Part shown: positions 31,050-42,833 of the stretch, piece by piece
Layout of the letters: the number at the start of each line of letters is the position of its first letter
Numbering within the stretch: position 1 is the first letter of the stretch
Assembly (NCBI GenBank): GCA_951640195.1
Contig: OX621175.1
Span: 1,414,470-1,478,469 of the forward strand
Reading direction: 5' to 3'
DNA from: Porpolomopsis calyptriformis
Taxonomy: Eukaryota > Basidiomycota > Agaricomycetes > Agaricales > Hygrophoraceae
DNA: 64,000 nucleotides
Notes under the pieces: generated by a model
Told to the model about the DNA's origin: nothing
The model's database searches: none
Seen by the model: the letters and a program-made list of their open reading frames with translations, nothing else
Program-made: the position numbers and the translations under genes

Positions 31050-32440
31050 TTAAAAACCCTGGGACTTCAAGTCCGCTGCCAGCCTCTTCTTTCGATCATC
31101 CGACCAATTGCGTATACCAGATTTTGCCATATCCGATGGAGTCTCGCTCGTTGCCAGTGTAGCGGGCGAGTTGACGTTCTCCACATGGGGCTCAGTGGTA
31201 ACGACATGTATGTCTCTGCCTCGTCCTTGTCCTCGTCCTCTGTAACCTCCTCTACCTCGAAAGTATCCTCCTCGACGTGAGGAAGAGGTATCGGGTAAAT
31301 TCTTCACATCTTTTGATGGTGGGGGCTGCTAACATTTGGTGGGTCGTCGTTGCAGCCACGTACGATCCTCGAGCAGGAAAGGGATTGGAGTATTGGGGTT
31401 GGGATGTAGAGGACTGTTTTTGTGAGGCGAGAATGTCCTTTTGATGTTGATAGCGTGTCGTGGCGTCCTTCCACTCTTGAAGTGTGGCAGGGACAGCTGG
31501 GAGTCAGTAAAAGTATTCAATGAACTCGGAATCGAGTCCAGCTTGATAAAGATCGATGAGGGTGATGTTGTTGAAACCAGTATTGACCTGTAAGGCGCCG
31601 AAGCGCAGGTTGTAGTCTTCAATTTTCTTTCTTCCTTGGTGAAGACTCTTGATGTCATTGCGAGCATGGGACTGTCTGTCGATTCCTTCGAACGTTGATC
31701 GGAATTCGAGCCACAAAGGCGGTCCAGGTAGCAGTCGGACCAGTCCAGTTGACAGTCCTCATGTCGTTAGTCTCCTTTTCGGACCAAGTTTGGGCCATCA
31801 TGCCCTTCATGAAGGAAAGGGCAAAAGGAATCTTGTGTTCATCGCGGTACAGTTTTCCCATGAAATATAATTCACAGCTGTTAATAAATTTGTCGACATC
31901 TTGTTGTCAACCAGTGAACTCGTCTGGTTTGGCCATCTTCATCTCGATGGTGGGAGCGGCAGGAGGTTGAGGTTGAGGTCCCAGTGGGGGCTGAACCTGA
32001 GCTTGGGCAGCAAGTTGTTGATGGAGATCTTGGATCTCTGCTGCCTGGTTCGCATTCGAGGCCTGAAGATTGGCCATCTCCCTCCGCAAGTCGTTCATGA
32101 CTGCGAGGATTTCATTAAGGTTGGGAACGGGGGGGTTAGCACGAGAACCCATTGGATCTGGTGATGGTGATGGTGAAGGTGTTGTTAAAGGTGAAGAAGG
32201 TCGAGTCAGTTGTTGGAACGGGAAGGATTGATACCTAACAGTAGGGGGAGTAATAGGACGTTGTGACTGGGCGGCGGCGAGTAAGCGAGTTGTTTCGCTT
32301 CGAGTTCTTCCTAGAGCTTGTGCGATACTTGGCAAAGGAGAAGCTTGACTAGCTTCTTCGTTTGGATCTGGGAAGATTCAAGTTTGTGAGTAGAGTGATT
32401 GAGAAAGAGGATTGTTCTGCTCAGAGGGATCGTAAAGGTC
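31050..32440 (-). pseudogene. Element C gag
   Basis: Gag begins upstream of 32335 (acidic start region DDDEDLYDPSEQNN near 32440, interrupted by a TGA) and includes SIAQALGRTRSETTRL, a coiled-coil region (MNDLRREMANLQASNANQ), PTIEMKMAKPDEFTG, the capsid-like part (KFINSCELYFMGK-type, IDRQSHARNDIKSLHQGRKK, AGLDSEFIEYF) and a Gly/Arg-rich RGRGGYRGRGQGRGRD tail. TGA codons at 31907 and 31504 and at least two small indels break it. Confidence 0.85.
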
Positions 32441-32503
32441 CTCGTCGTCGTCGTCCAGTGTTAAAGCAAAGATGGATCAAGTAGAGGGGAGAGAGCAAGA
32501 AGG

Positions 32504-32514
32504 AAGTCTGATTC
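32504..32514 (-). promoter_or_regulatory. Primer-binding site of element C, complementary to its own transcript start
   Basis: On the minus strand GAATCAGACTT, one base after the LTR end. It is the reverse complement of AAGTCTGATTC at 32625-32615 in the LTR, located where the mRNA should start, 34 bp after the start of TATATAAA (32659-32652). This is the layout of Tf1/sushi self-priming elements. Confidence 0.7.
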
Positions 32515-32515
32515 T

Positions 32516-32915
32516 TGTTATAAACTGGTTGTCGATGAGATGGTTTTACTTCGGAGAGCTCTGTCCCAAGACGATGATAATGTCTCAAGTCCTAGTTATT
32601 GGGTTGCTAACGAGGAATCAGACTTAAAGTCTGAGTACGACTAACTAGGAGTTTATATACTGACTATGCTACTGCGGATGAGTCAGTGTAAACACAAGGA
32701 ATACATGCGACGAGTAAAGATAAGCATGATAAGGGACTCGGAGCATGTGAAGAGATGAAACATAGTCGTCGGAAATGAAATGTGTCCTATCTCGGATATA
32801 TGAAAAGATACGGAATTGTGGGGAATCCCTGGGGAATCCCAAGTAGAGATAAGACCTGTCCGACTAAGCAGTAATGACTAACATAGAGAGGAAATGAAAA
32901 TTTACATCCGTGACA
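32516..32915 (-). repeat. 5' LTR of element C (400 bp)
   Basis: Minus strand: starts TGTCACGGATG at 32915 and ends TTATAACA at 32516, with a TATA box at 32659-32652. A ggggaatccc block is duplicated in tandem near 32818-32841. Confidence 0.8.
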
Positions 32916-33539
32916 TGATGAGGAAACCAGCAACTCTGATAGAGAAAAGAGTGAACCCAATGACCTAGACTCGGACCTTGAGCCAGATGATGGGGATGGA
33001 GAGGAGGGTGATGGGGATGACGATGAAGGCGACGGTTATGCCATTCTTTAGTATCCCGGTAGCCATTTTCAAGACCTACAATCATCTTCATAGTCATTTG
33101 CATATCCCTATGCTAGATATTTTGCATAGCATGAAAGAATACAGAAGGATTACATGGGAGGCAAACATGTCTACATTTTAGGCTTCGTTATAATCAGCTC
33201 ACGCTGTGCTATACAGTTGGAAGATAAAGTAAAAATTTTAGTGGTTGGGTATGTGTCTTTCAAAAGTTCGCGCACCTTATATGGTCTGACCCAGCTATTG
33301 ACAAGTCATCAAGGGCCTGATTTCTTATTTCACCTTTACAAACAAAGGATAGAAATTGGGGCAGGGTAGAAATGCTAGGTAAAGTGATGGATGGAAATCC
33401 CAAATCGCCACTCATTCGCAAACACTGGCTGACCAAACAAGGATCAGGCCGGTTCGCTGATGGCTGTATGAGACACTTGTTTGGTCTTGTTTACGACAGA
33501 TCGCTTTTGACTTGCCCTCTCATTCAACAACCTGCAAAC
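32916..33539 (+). other. No intact gene; acidic coding remnant and BRR2 upstream region
   Basis: 32916-33032 reads as an acidic peptide in the plus frame (LDSDLEPDDGDGEEGDGDDD) and then breaks, a likely transposon or gene fragment cut by element C. 33100-33539 shows no gene and should contain the BRR2 promoter and 5' UTR. Confidence 0.5.
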
Positions 33540-36500
33540 ATGTCAGGTCGTACAGACAAACCAGACTGGTCTGGCTACAATTATGCCGCCATTTCTTCCC
33601 TCGTCTTGATGGCAGACAAGTCTGCTCTCCCAAGAAGAGACAAGGAACCGGATGGCGCGCCAACCTCTCTTGCTGGTCGTATCGATCCACGCGAGATGGG
33701 CTCTCGAGTTCACCGCGAAGCACCGAAGGACTTGGAGAAGAAGAAGAAAAGGGCTTCGGACTCCAAACAAGACCGTTCAGAAAAACAGGCAACCAAACGA
33801 AAAACGGAGGCTGCCGGTTTTGGTTACGCCGATATCATCGAGGCTACTCAAGATGTCGAAGGTCTCATATATCGTCCTAGAACAACCGAGACGCGCGAAA
33901 TCTACGAACTCATTCTCTCTGCTGTCCATCACGCTCTCGGTGACCAGGCTCAAGACATCGTTCGTAGCGCGGCAGATACCGTCTTGGAGACACTCAAAAA
34001 TGAATCCATGAAGGATTTTGACAAGAAAAAAGAGATTGAAGATGTTTTGGGCAACATTTCTAACGAACAGTTTTCTCAATTCGTTAATCTCTCCAAAAAG
34101 ATCACTGATTATGGTGCCGAGGACCAGAACATGGTTGACCCTGACATGGAGCGTAAGGACGCCGAGATTGACGACGAGGTCGGTGTTGCCGTCGTTTTCG
34201 ACGAGGAAGATCAAGACGAGGAGGACGAAGAGGGATATGAGATACGAGACGATTCTGACGATGAAGAGGCCGAAGAACCAGACCAGTTACCCGAAGACGA
34301 CGCCGATGCAGCAGAGGAGGAGATTGTCGTTGGCACCGACTCCTCCCGGAAGGGAAAAGGAAAAGCCAAGGCCGACAAGGACATCGTCTCCCCCCATGCC
34401 ATTGACGGCTTCTGGGTCCAGCGACAAATATCCGAAGTTTATCCTGACCCAGTCACCGCTGCCGACAAGGCCTCCTCCGTTCTCTCCATCCTAGGCTCAG
34501 AATCAAGTCTTCGCGACTGTGAGAATCAACTTATGGAGCTCTTTGACTTTGAGAGCTACCATGTTGTCACAAAGTTCCTCAAAAATAGAGATGTCATCGT
34601 ATGGTGCACCAAACTTATGCGTAATGATGCCAATGAGCGAGTCAATGTTGAAGTTGCCATGCGCGAGAAAGGCGTCGGGTGGATCTTGAAAGAGTTGGCT
34701 GGGGATAGGCAAGTCAAGGTCCGTAGTGATGCCATGGATGTCGATGAGCCGGTCAAGCAAGAACTCGTACCCAAAACTGCCACCCTCGCGCCCGGCTCTA
34801 CCGTTCAGCCCAAGAAGACAATCGACTTGGAGAGCATGATGTTCAGTCAGGGCGGACACTTGATGTCAAACAAAAAGTGCAAGCTCCCAGATGGCTCGTT
34901 CAAACGAGCGCGGAAGGGTTACGAAGAGATTCACGTGCCCGCGCCCAAGCAAAAGCCCCCTGTGGAGGGAGAACTTGTCCCTGTCTCTGCTTTACCGGAA
35001 TGGGCACGGGAGGCCTTCACTGTACCCAGCTTGAACCGCATTCAAAGCAAGCTGTTCCCTATTGCGTTTGGCACGGACGAACCAATTCTTCTGTGCGCCC
35101 CTACAGGTGCCGGCAAGGTGAGTGTCCTTCGTCGTGATGATTGGATAGGTCCTAACCCATTGCGTAGACCAATGTCGCTATGCTCACCATTCTCAACGAG
35201 ATGGCCAAGCACCGTGATGAATCAACCGGTAGCTTTGATTTGGACTCCTTCAAGATAGTCTACATCGCACCCATGAAGGCTCTCGTGCAAGAAATGGTCG
35301 GAAACTTTACTGCCCGTTTGACCAACGCTTACGGGATCAAAGTCGGCGAGCTAACGGGTGACTCGCAAATGACCAAACACCAGATTTCAGAGACCCAGAT
35401 TATCGTGACGACACCAGAGAAGTGGGACGTCATCACTCGCAAGAGCACGGATACCAGCTACACGAATCTGGTGCGACTCATCATTGTCGATGAGATCCAT
35501 CTGTTGCATGACGAGCGCGGGCCGGTGCTGGAGAGTGTCGTTGCGCGGACCATTCGAAGGATGGAGCAAACCAACGAGTATGTGAGACTGGTGGGACTGT
35601 CTGCGACGCTACCAAATTACCAGGACGTTGCTACGTTCTTGCGCGTGGATGAGAGCAAAGGCTTGTTCTACTTTGATGCCTCGTACAGACCGTGTGGGTT
35701 GCAACAGCAGTTTGTGGGTGTCACGGAAAAGAAGGCGATCAAGAGGTACCAAGTGATGAACGAGGTGTGCTATGAGAAGGTTCTTGACCAGGCCGGTAAG
35801 AACCAGATATTGGTGTTCGTGCACTCGCGGAAGGAAACTGGGAAGACGGCCAAATTTCTGCGCGACATGGCCATTGAGAAGGAGACCATCACCCAATTTG
35901 TGAAACCTGACGGAGCGGTAAGGGAGATATTAACAGAGGAAGCAGAGAATGTGAAGGATGCGAATTTGAGGGACTTGTTACCTTTTGGGTTCGCTATACA
36001 CCATGCAGGAATGACGAAGGAGGATCGAGCGCTCGTGGAAGAGTTGTTTGCCGATGGTAATATTCAGGTATTGGTGTGCACCGCTACCCTTGCCTGGGGC
36101 GTGAATCTTCCTGCGCACGCGGTTATTATCAAGGGTACCCAGATATACAACCCCGAGAAAGGACGATGGGTCGAACTGTCGCCCCAGGACGTGTTGCAAA
36201 TGCTCGGACGTGCGGGACGGCCGCAGTATGATACCTACGGCGAGGGCATTATCATCACGAATCACTCCGAACTTCAGTATTATTTGAGCTTGATGAACCA
36301 GCAGCTCCCCATCGAGTCGCAGTTCGTGTCAAAGTTGGCGGATAATTTGAATGCCGAGATCGTGCTTGGGACGATTAGGAACCGTGACGAGGCCGTGCAG
36401 TGGCTCGGGTACACGTATTGGTATGCTTGCCATCAAGTTTTTTTTTTTTGTTGTTGCTGAGATTGGTGATATGCAGGTATGTTCGCGCGCTCAGGTCTCC

Positions 36501-39500
36501 TGGGTTTTATAATATTGGGGTAGATTATCGAGAAGACGAGGATGGTGCGCTTGTCCAGAAACGGGCGGATATTGCACATTCTGCCGCTGCGATTCTTGAA
36601 AAGTGTCATTTGATCAAGTATGAGCGGTCGTCTGGGAAGTTCCAGAGCACAGAGCTGGGCCGAATCGCGTCACATTATTACGTTACGCATAACTCGATGG
36701 CGACGTACAACCAACATTTGCGTCCGACGATGACGATGTTGGAGCTGTTTAGGGTGTTTGCACTGTCCAATGAGTTCAAGCTGTTACCGGTATGTATCGC
36801 CTATGTTGATTTGTTGTGTACGCTCTCATGGTATCCTGGTTATGTTGTACAGGTCCGCCAGGAGGTGGCTACTTTATTCTTTCGTCCCTCATCCTTTTCC
36901 TTCTGACTAGGATACTTTTATGCATATAGGAAAAGCTGGAACTTGCCAAGCTTTTGGAACGAGTGCCAATGCCTGTCAAGGAGAGCGTCGAGGAGCCCGC
37001 AGCGAAAATCAACGTGTTGTTGCAAGCTTATGTCGCACAACTTAAACTGGAAGGTACGTCGTTCTTCTCTTCCTTTTATACCAGTTTGCTGAGTTGGTGT
37101 TTCGGGTCGTAGGTTTTGCGCTTGTGGCTGATATGGTGTTTGTGCAGCAATCTGCAGGACGGTAATGTTTTACTTTTGATTTTTAATTCCAACTTTGTTG
37201 CCTCTAACTCCTTGCGTCGTTTTTTTTTCTGCTCGCGTATATAGAATTATTCGTGCCATCTTCGAAATTTGCTTGAAGAAGGGATGGGCGGTTCCGGCCA
37301 AAGAAGCCCTTAAGCTTTGTAAAATGGTTGAAAAGCGCATGTGAGTCTTGGTTACTTTCGACATGCTAGTTGTTTGATGTAGTTTTAGGTGGGGCTCAAT
37401 GACCCCGTTGCGCCAGTTCAAGGGTGTGCCATCGGAGGTTCTCAGGAAGGCAGAAGGTAAACAATTTGTATGTTTCTCGTTGGTTTTTCTCTGTTCTCAA
37501 TGTACTAAATATGATGTATCATCAGCCATGGGATCGATACTTTGACTTGGTAAATCTTTTCAATGACTGGGTGTCTCCTTCTCATTGTTCTCGCTAGAGT
37601 CCACCTGAAATCGGGGAGCTGATTGGTATTCCAAACGCTGGAAGATTGGTTCATCGCCTCGTTCATAATTTCCCGAAGTTACAGTACGCAGAAAGGTATT
37701 CATATCACCCTTAGTTTTTCACCTGTGTCTTGCAGGTTACAGGCGCAAGTCCAACCTATCACGCGATCTCTCCTCCGCATCGACTTGTCAATCATTCCTG
37801 ACTTCCGGTGGGATGAGAAGATTCATGGCACAGCCGAAACGTTCATCATACTGGTGGAGGACGTCGACGGCGAAGTTATCCTTTTCCACGATACCTTTGT
37901 TCTTCGTCAGCGATACGCAGAAGATGAGCATAACCTAACAATAACGGTACCCATGTTCGAACCCGTTCCTCCCAACTATTATATCTCGATTGTGTCCGAT
38001 CGATGGCTCCACGCAGAAACGCGGTTACCGATCTCATTCAAACACCTGATCCTCCCGGAAAAGTTCCCACCCCCGACGCCTCTTCTGGACCTACAATTTC
38101 TCCCGCTGTCAGCTCTTAATAACAAGGAGTTTGAAAACATTTACTCGTCGACGATCCGGACGTTTAACAAGATTCAGATCCAGGTCTTTCAAGCCTTGTA
38201 TACGTCCGACGAGAACGTTTTTATTGGCGCTCCTACTGGGAGTGGAAAGACGATCTGTGCGGAGTTTGCACTTTTACGGCTTTGGAGTAAACGCGAGCAG
38301 CCCAGAGCTGTGTGTATTGAGCCATATCAAGAGATGGTGGACCAGCGCGTAGCAGAATGGCGTCGCAAGTTTAGTCAGCTGCAGGGAGGGAAGGAGATTG
38401 TTAGTCTGACTGGAGAGACTAGTGCTGATCTGCGTCTTCTTGAGAAGGGGGATGTTGTTGTGTGTACACCCACTCAGGTTTGTCGCTTCTTTTTGGTTTC
38501 GTTGCTTAAATCTGAATTTGGACCTGTCTTTTGGATAGTGGGATGTTCTTTCGAGACGATGGCGCCAGCGGAAAAATGTTCAGAACATCGGATTACTCAT
38601 TGCCGACGAAGTGCAACTTGTGGGTGGCGAAGTCGGACCGACATATGAAGTGATCATCTCCCGGACGCGATACGTCTCGGCCCAGACTGAAGTAAAGACG
38701 CGAATAGTCGCTTGTGGTGTCTCGCTTGCTGATGCACGGGATTTGGGCGAGTGGATGGGTGCACCCTCTCATGCTATATTCAATTTCTCTCCCAGGTAAA
38801 GGAAGTTGTCCACTTTTGGTTACCGTTTTTTGCTGATCCGCTTATACGTATAGCGCTCGACCTCTGGATATGGATATTCATTTGCAGAGTTTCACTATTC
38901 CTCACTTTCCGTCGCTGATGATAGCCATGTCCAAACCTGCGTATTTGGCCATCATAGAGTATTCTCCCACAAAGCCGACTATTATTTTCGTGCCTTCTCG
39001 CCGCCAATGTAGGCTCACTGTAGACGATATCCTCACACATTGTGCAGCCGACGATAATCCGAAACGGTTTTTGAACATCGAGGACGCCGATTTACAACCT
39101 CACCTGGATCATGTTGCCGAAAGTAGTCTTGTGGAGACTCTCAAGTATGGTATTGGATTCTACCATGAAGCGCTCAATAAGCAAGACAAACGTATCGTTG
39201 AGAGGCTGTTCGAATCAGGAGCAATTCAAGTGTTGGTTGTGTCAAAAGTAGGTTTTCTAATCTCCTTTTGTTGTTCTTCCTCGTCGCTGTGTTTTGATAG
39301 CCGCTTTACGACAGGATATTGCGTGGAGCCTTCCGGTTGCAAGCTACATGGTGATTATTATGGGTGTGCAATACTACGAAGGCAAGGAACACCGATACGT
39401 TGACTATCCTGTCATGGACGTCCTTCAGATGATGGGTCGTGCATGCCGACCGACTCAGGACGAACGAAGTCGTTGCGTCTTGATGTGTCAGCAGACGCGG

Positions 39501-41093
39501 AAAGATTTTTATAAGAAGTTCCTTGCGGAAGGTCTGCCTATCGAATCGCATCTACCAACTCACTTACTTCATGACTACTTCCTGGCCGAGATCGCTGTCA
39601 AGACTATCGAGAACAAGCAAGATGCTATGGTAGCTGTTCTGATTTTTCGTTGAGCTTTCATCGCTGAACCTGTCCTTGATGTTGTAGGATATCTTGACGT
39701 GGACATTCTTCTATCGTCGAATGACCAAAAATCCAAATTACTATAATCTCCACAACGTCAGCCACCAACATCTTTCAGACCACCTGTCGGAGCTTGTCGA
39801 GAACACACTGAGCGATTTGGTCAATTCGAAGTGCATTGCAATCGGTACGTGTTCGATTACCACCCGTTCGAGTGGTACTTACGCAATTCTTCTTCAGAGG
39901 ATGAGATGGACGTTTCACCTCTAAACCTTGGTATGATCGCTGCATACTATAACATTTCTTGTGAGCTATCCATCTTTCGATGGTGAATTCTTCTTACAAC
40001 TGGCATAGATGTTACTGTGGAAGTCTATACCTTGTCATTGAAGGAGCGTACGAAGCTCAAGGGTTTACTTGAGGTGGTATCGTCCTCCGCAGAATTTGAG
40101 ACCATTCCCATCCGCCGTCATGAAGATGTTTTGCTCCGTCGCATCTACGATCGTGTTCCGGTCAAACTCGATCGCGCAGACTTTGAAGCTCCCCATTTCA
40201 AAACGTTCCTTTTGCTTCAGGCTCATTTCTCCCGTTTGCAACTCCCACCCGATTTGGCGGCAGATCAGCTCCTCGTTCTGGACAAGATTCTCAACTTGCT
40301 CTCGGCTTGTGTGGACGTGATGTCATCGAATGCGTGGCTGAATGCATTGGGCGCGATGGACTTGTCTCAGATGTGTGTTCAAGCAATGTGGGAGACAGAC
40401 TCTCCTTTGAAGCAGATACCACATTTTGAACCAGAGGTATGTGTCTGCATTATTAATTCCTCCTTTTTCGCTGACCGCGTTTTCAGGTTGTTAGGCGTTG
40501 CAAAGAAGCCCGTATTGAGTCCGTGTACGACATTATGGAAATGGAAGATGATAAAAGGACTGCCCTTCTACGGATGGATGCCCGCGAAATGTCCGTTAGG
40601 TTTTTCACCAAGTCATCTTCACCAGCTAAACTGGTTCTTTTTCCTTTTACTCAGGCGGGACGTAGCAACCTTTGTCAATTCATACCCAACTTTGGACGTT
40701 AGCCCAGAGCTCGTGAAAGGGGAATATACTGCCGGAGCACCCATCCATCTGCAAGTCACACTTGCGAGGGACGTAGATGAGGACGGAGACGATGGCCAGA
40801 CTGTTGTTGCGCCATTTTACCCATCCAAGAAAATGGTCAACTGGTGGCTTGTTGTTGGCGAGCCCACATCCCGTCAATTGCTAGTCATCAAGAAAGTGAC
40901 GGTCAATAAAAGCCTATCGGTGAAACTAGAGTTCACTCTGGCCAAGGGCACACACGAGTTGAAGTTGTCCGTGATATGTGACTCGTATTTTGGTGCGGAT
41001 CATGATATTCCTCTTCCTTCGATCGATGTTTTGGAAGGGGAGGAAAGTGACAGTGACGAGGAGATGGAGAGCGATGATGAAATGCAAAAATGA
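33540..41093 (+). CDS. BRR2: BRR2/SNRNP200, U5 snRNP ATP-dependent RNA helicase
   Basis: Nuclear Ski2-like helicase that unwinds U4/U6 to activate the spliceosome. Nineteen exons (33540-35117, 35168-36420, 36477-36789, 36853-36864, 36930-37053, 37113-37161, 37245-37340, 37389-37467, 37526-37549, 37598-37683, 37736-38477, 38539-38795, 38854-39247, 39315-39629, 39688-39844, 39898-39960, 40009-40436, 40487-40590, 40655-41093) total 6513 nt, 2170 residues, the normal family length. Two helicase-Sec63 cassettes are visible. In the first, APTGAGKT lies at 520-527 (split by intron 1) and DEIH at 634-637, followed by SATLPNYQD and GRAGRPQYD. In the second, GAPTGSGKT lies at 1369-1377 and motif II is DEVQ at 1475-1478, fitting the non-catalytic role of that cassette. 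The start [15 protein letters not shown] matches the family. Exons 4 and 9 are only 12 and 24 nt. Intact frame. It ends 106 bp before the stop of the convergent glycosylase gene. Confidence 0.97.
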
Positions 41094-41199
41094 TTGGCTT
41101 TTCGCGGGTGGGCGTTGCGTCGGTTGTGTATCTTTACGGTAATTGTATCTGCATTAGCACCTTTACTTATTCATACGACTGAGAGAATCCACGATAGAT

Positions 41200-42559
41200 T
41201 TAGATGATATGAATAATGTCGCTAAACAAAATTTCAGCCATCTGAGATGTATCAATCTTGGACTGCTTGGTGGCTTCCACACATTTTCTCAGATCACCGA
41301 ATATCTTGACTTTGTCGTATACCTGTAGGGGGATGAACTCATTTATTCTGCGGGCGTCTGAATGAAGAAGCTGACTTGGTGACTGACAACTCGTCCGGAC
41401 GTGCTTGGCATCGCAAAAACGAGAGTTTCCGTTATGGCCCCAGAGTGTACTGCGAAGGAGTTGGATCTGACTGGCGGAGTGCCAGCACCTGGATTATCCT
41501 GCTTGGGGTACACTATTTTGTAGGGCTGTAGTCCAATAGACGTTGGGATGCGCTTCGGGGATTTCCGCGGACTGGTGGTGATATCCTCAAAATCCGGGGA
41601 CTTTTTGGATAACGCTTTTTGGACGATCTGCCATATACCGAGACCGATGAAACATACCAATCGGGGACGGTAGCGGAAGATTTTTTGTAAAAACTCGGGC
41701 ACTGCAGCGGCCATTTCGGCCGGAGAAAGTTCTGTTTGCTTGAGATGGTATGATGAATGGTACGGTGTTGCGAGGATGATTTGTTTTTACCCACTTGGAC
41801 TGAAGGTCGGTCGACTAGATTAGTCTTAAACGAGTGCAGTCAATAATAGGTTGGATAGTCTAAGAGAGAGTGCAGGACTGACTAAACCGAGACTATATTC
41901 TGCAGGCAAAGTAAAGTCCTGTGATGGCAGTAGTAGGTGGGAAGTGAATCCTGGGGGTGAAAACAAGGGGTGAACTTGGTTGACAGATAGTCAATGCATG
42001 TAATCGTAGAAAACATGCCTGACTGGTATAGACAGCGCCAGAAATGGTTTGTTGGGTTTGCAAAGTGGTGTCCAACTTCAGCAGATCTGTATCCTGGACT
42101 AGAGACATGTCGGTATGTCAACGCGAACGATCATAGAAGAAACCTATGTACTTGATGCCGCAAAAAATGACTATTGGCCCGAGATAAGTAGCTTATGCAA
42201 GCATTGATATGTGATAGAAGTATACCGTCAAGGTCATGCTCGAGATAATCCGGCAAGTAATATAGATGCGCGTATGTCTCTGGGCTGGAATAACCACGCC
42301 TTTTCTTCTTCGGAGACTGATAGGCGGAAAGGTTAGAGGTTCGTTTGTTAGACAACTTGGTGTTGGGGGTTGGCAGGCCATCAGGGTCATTATCAGTTAT
42401 GTTCGTAAATGAGGATCCTTGGTGTTTTTGTGATCCCTGGCGTGAAGGTGAAGTAAACGAGAATTGGGTTATGAATTTCTGGAAATTGAGACCATCGAAG
42501 GATTCTTTGTCGCTGGGGGTGTTATCGCCCACAGTACTACGTCGAGTCTGAAGTACCAT
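41200..42559 (-). CDS. Mismatch-specific uracil/thymine DNA glycosylase (MUG/TDG family)
   Basis: Removes U or T from G mismatches in nuclear base-excision repair. Seven minus-strand exons, 42559-42226, 42170-42152, 42098-42019, 41950-41883, 41824-41791, 41731-41376 and 41322-41200, total 1014 nt (337 residues). The start ATG lies in CACCATGG. The first 110 residues are Ser/Thr/Lys-rich with KKKRR, a likely nuclear signal. The catalytic motif GINPG (116-120, Asn118 activating water) and GHHFANPTNHFWRCLYQSG follow, then IGLGIW and the second motif PSTSGR (287-292). Exon 2 is only 19 nt and encodes most of the first catalytic motif. Intron 3 appears to be GC-AG (CAG|GCATGT). The gene is divergent from ATG18 with 274 bp between start codons. 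Confidence 0.93.
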
Positions 42560-42833
42560 GGTGACCTTCTCATGCCTCATGCTCCAATACACCAATCGAT
42601 CTCTCGATATTCTAGTGATGTTCGACGTTCAGGATTGGAAACGTGCTAGCCAACGTGCATCTCTCGGGTGCTTTTCATTGACAACTGCGATCGCGTTAGG
42701 ATCGTAAATGTTCGGCAGAAATTCTCGATATACAAGACTTACCTCGACGCCTCCTGAACAACCATAAGTGGCACTGTGGGAAAGTTACCAATCACGTACT
42801 TGCCCTTGGCCTCTGCGCAAATTGCGAGCCACC

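Larger units (their letters stand above)
29191..32915 (-). mobile_element. Gypsy element C (Tf1/sushi-like), 5' part, minus orientation
   Basis: 5' LTR (32516-32915), self-priming-type primer site (32504-32514), gag, protease, RT and part of RNase H in order on the minus strand. The element ends abruptly at about 29190 inside RNase H; integrase, chromodomain and 3' LTR are missing. Its LTR edge resembles that of element A. Confidence 0.9.

Noticed and set aside
32816..32845. Tandem ggggaatccc blocks as transcription-factor sites
   Set aside because: The resemblance is to an animal NF-kB site, which has no counterpart in fungi; the block is just part of the LTR.
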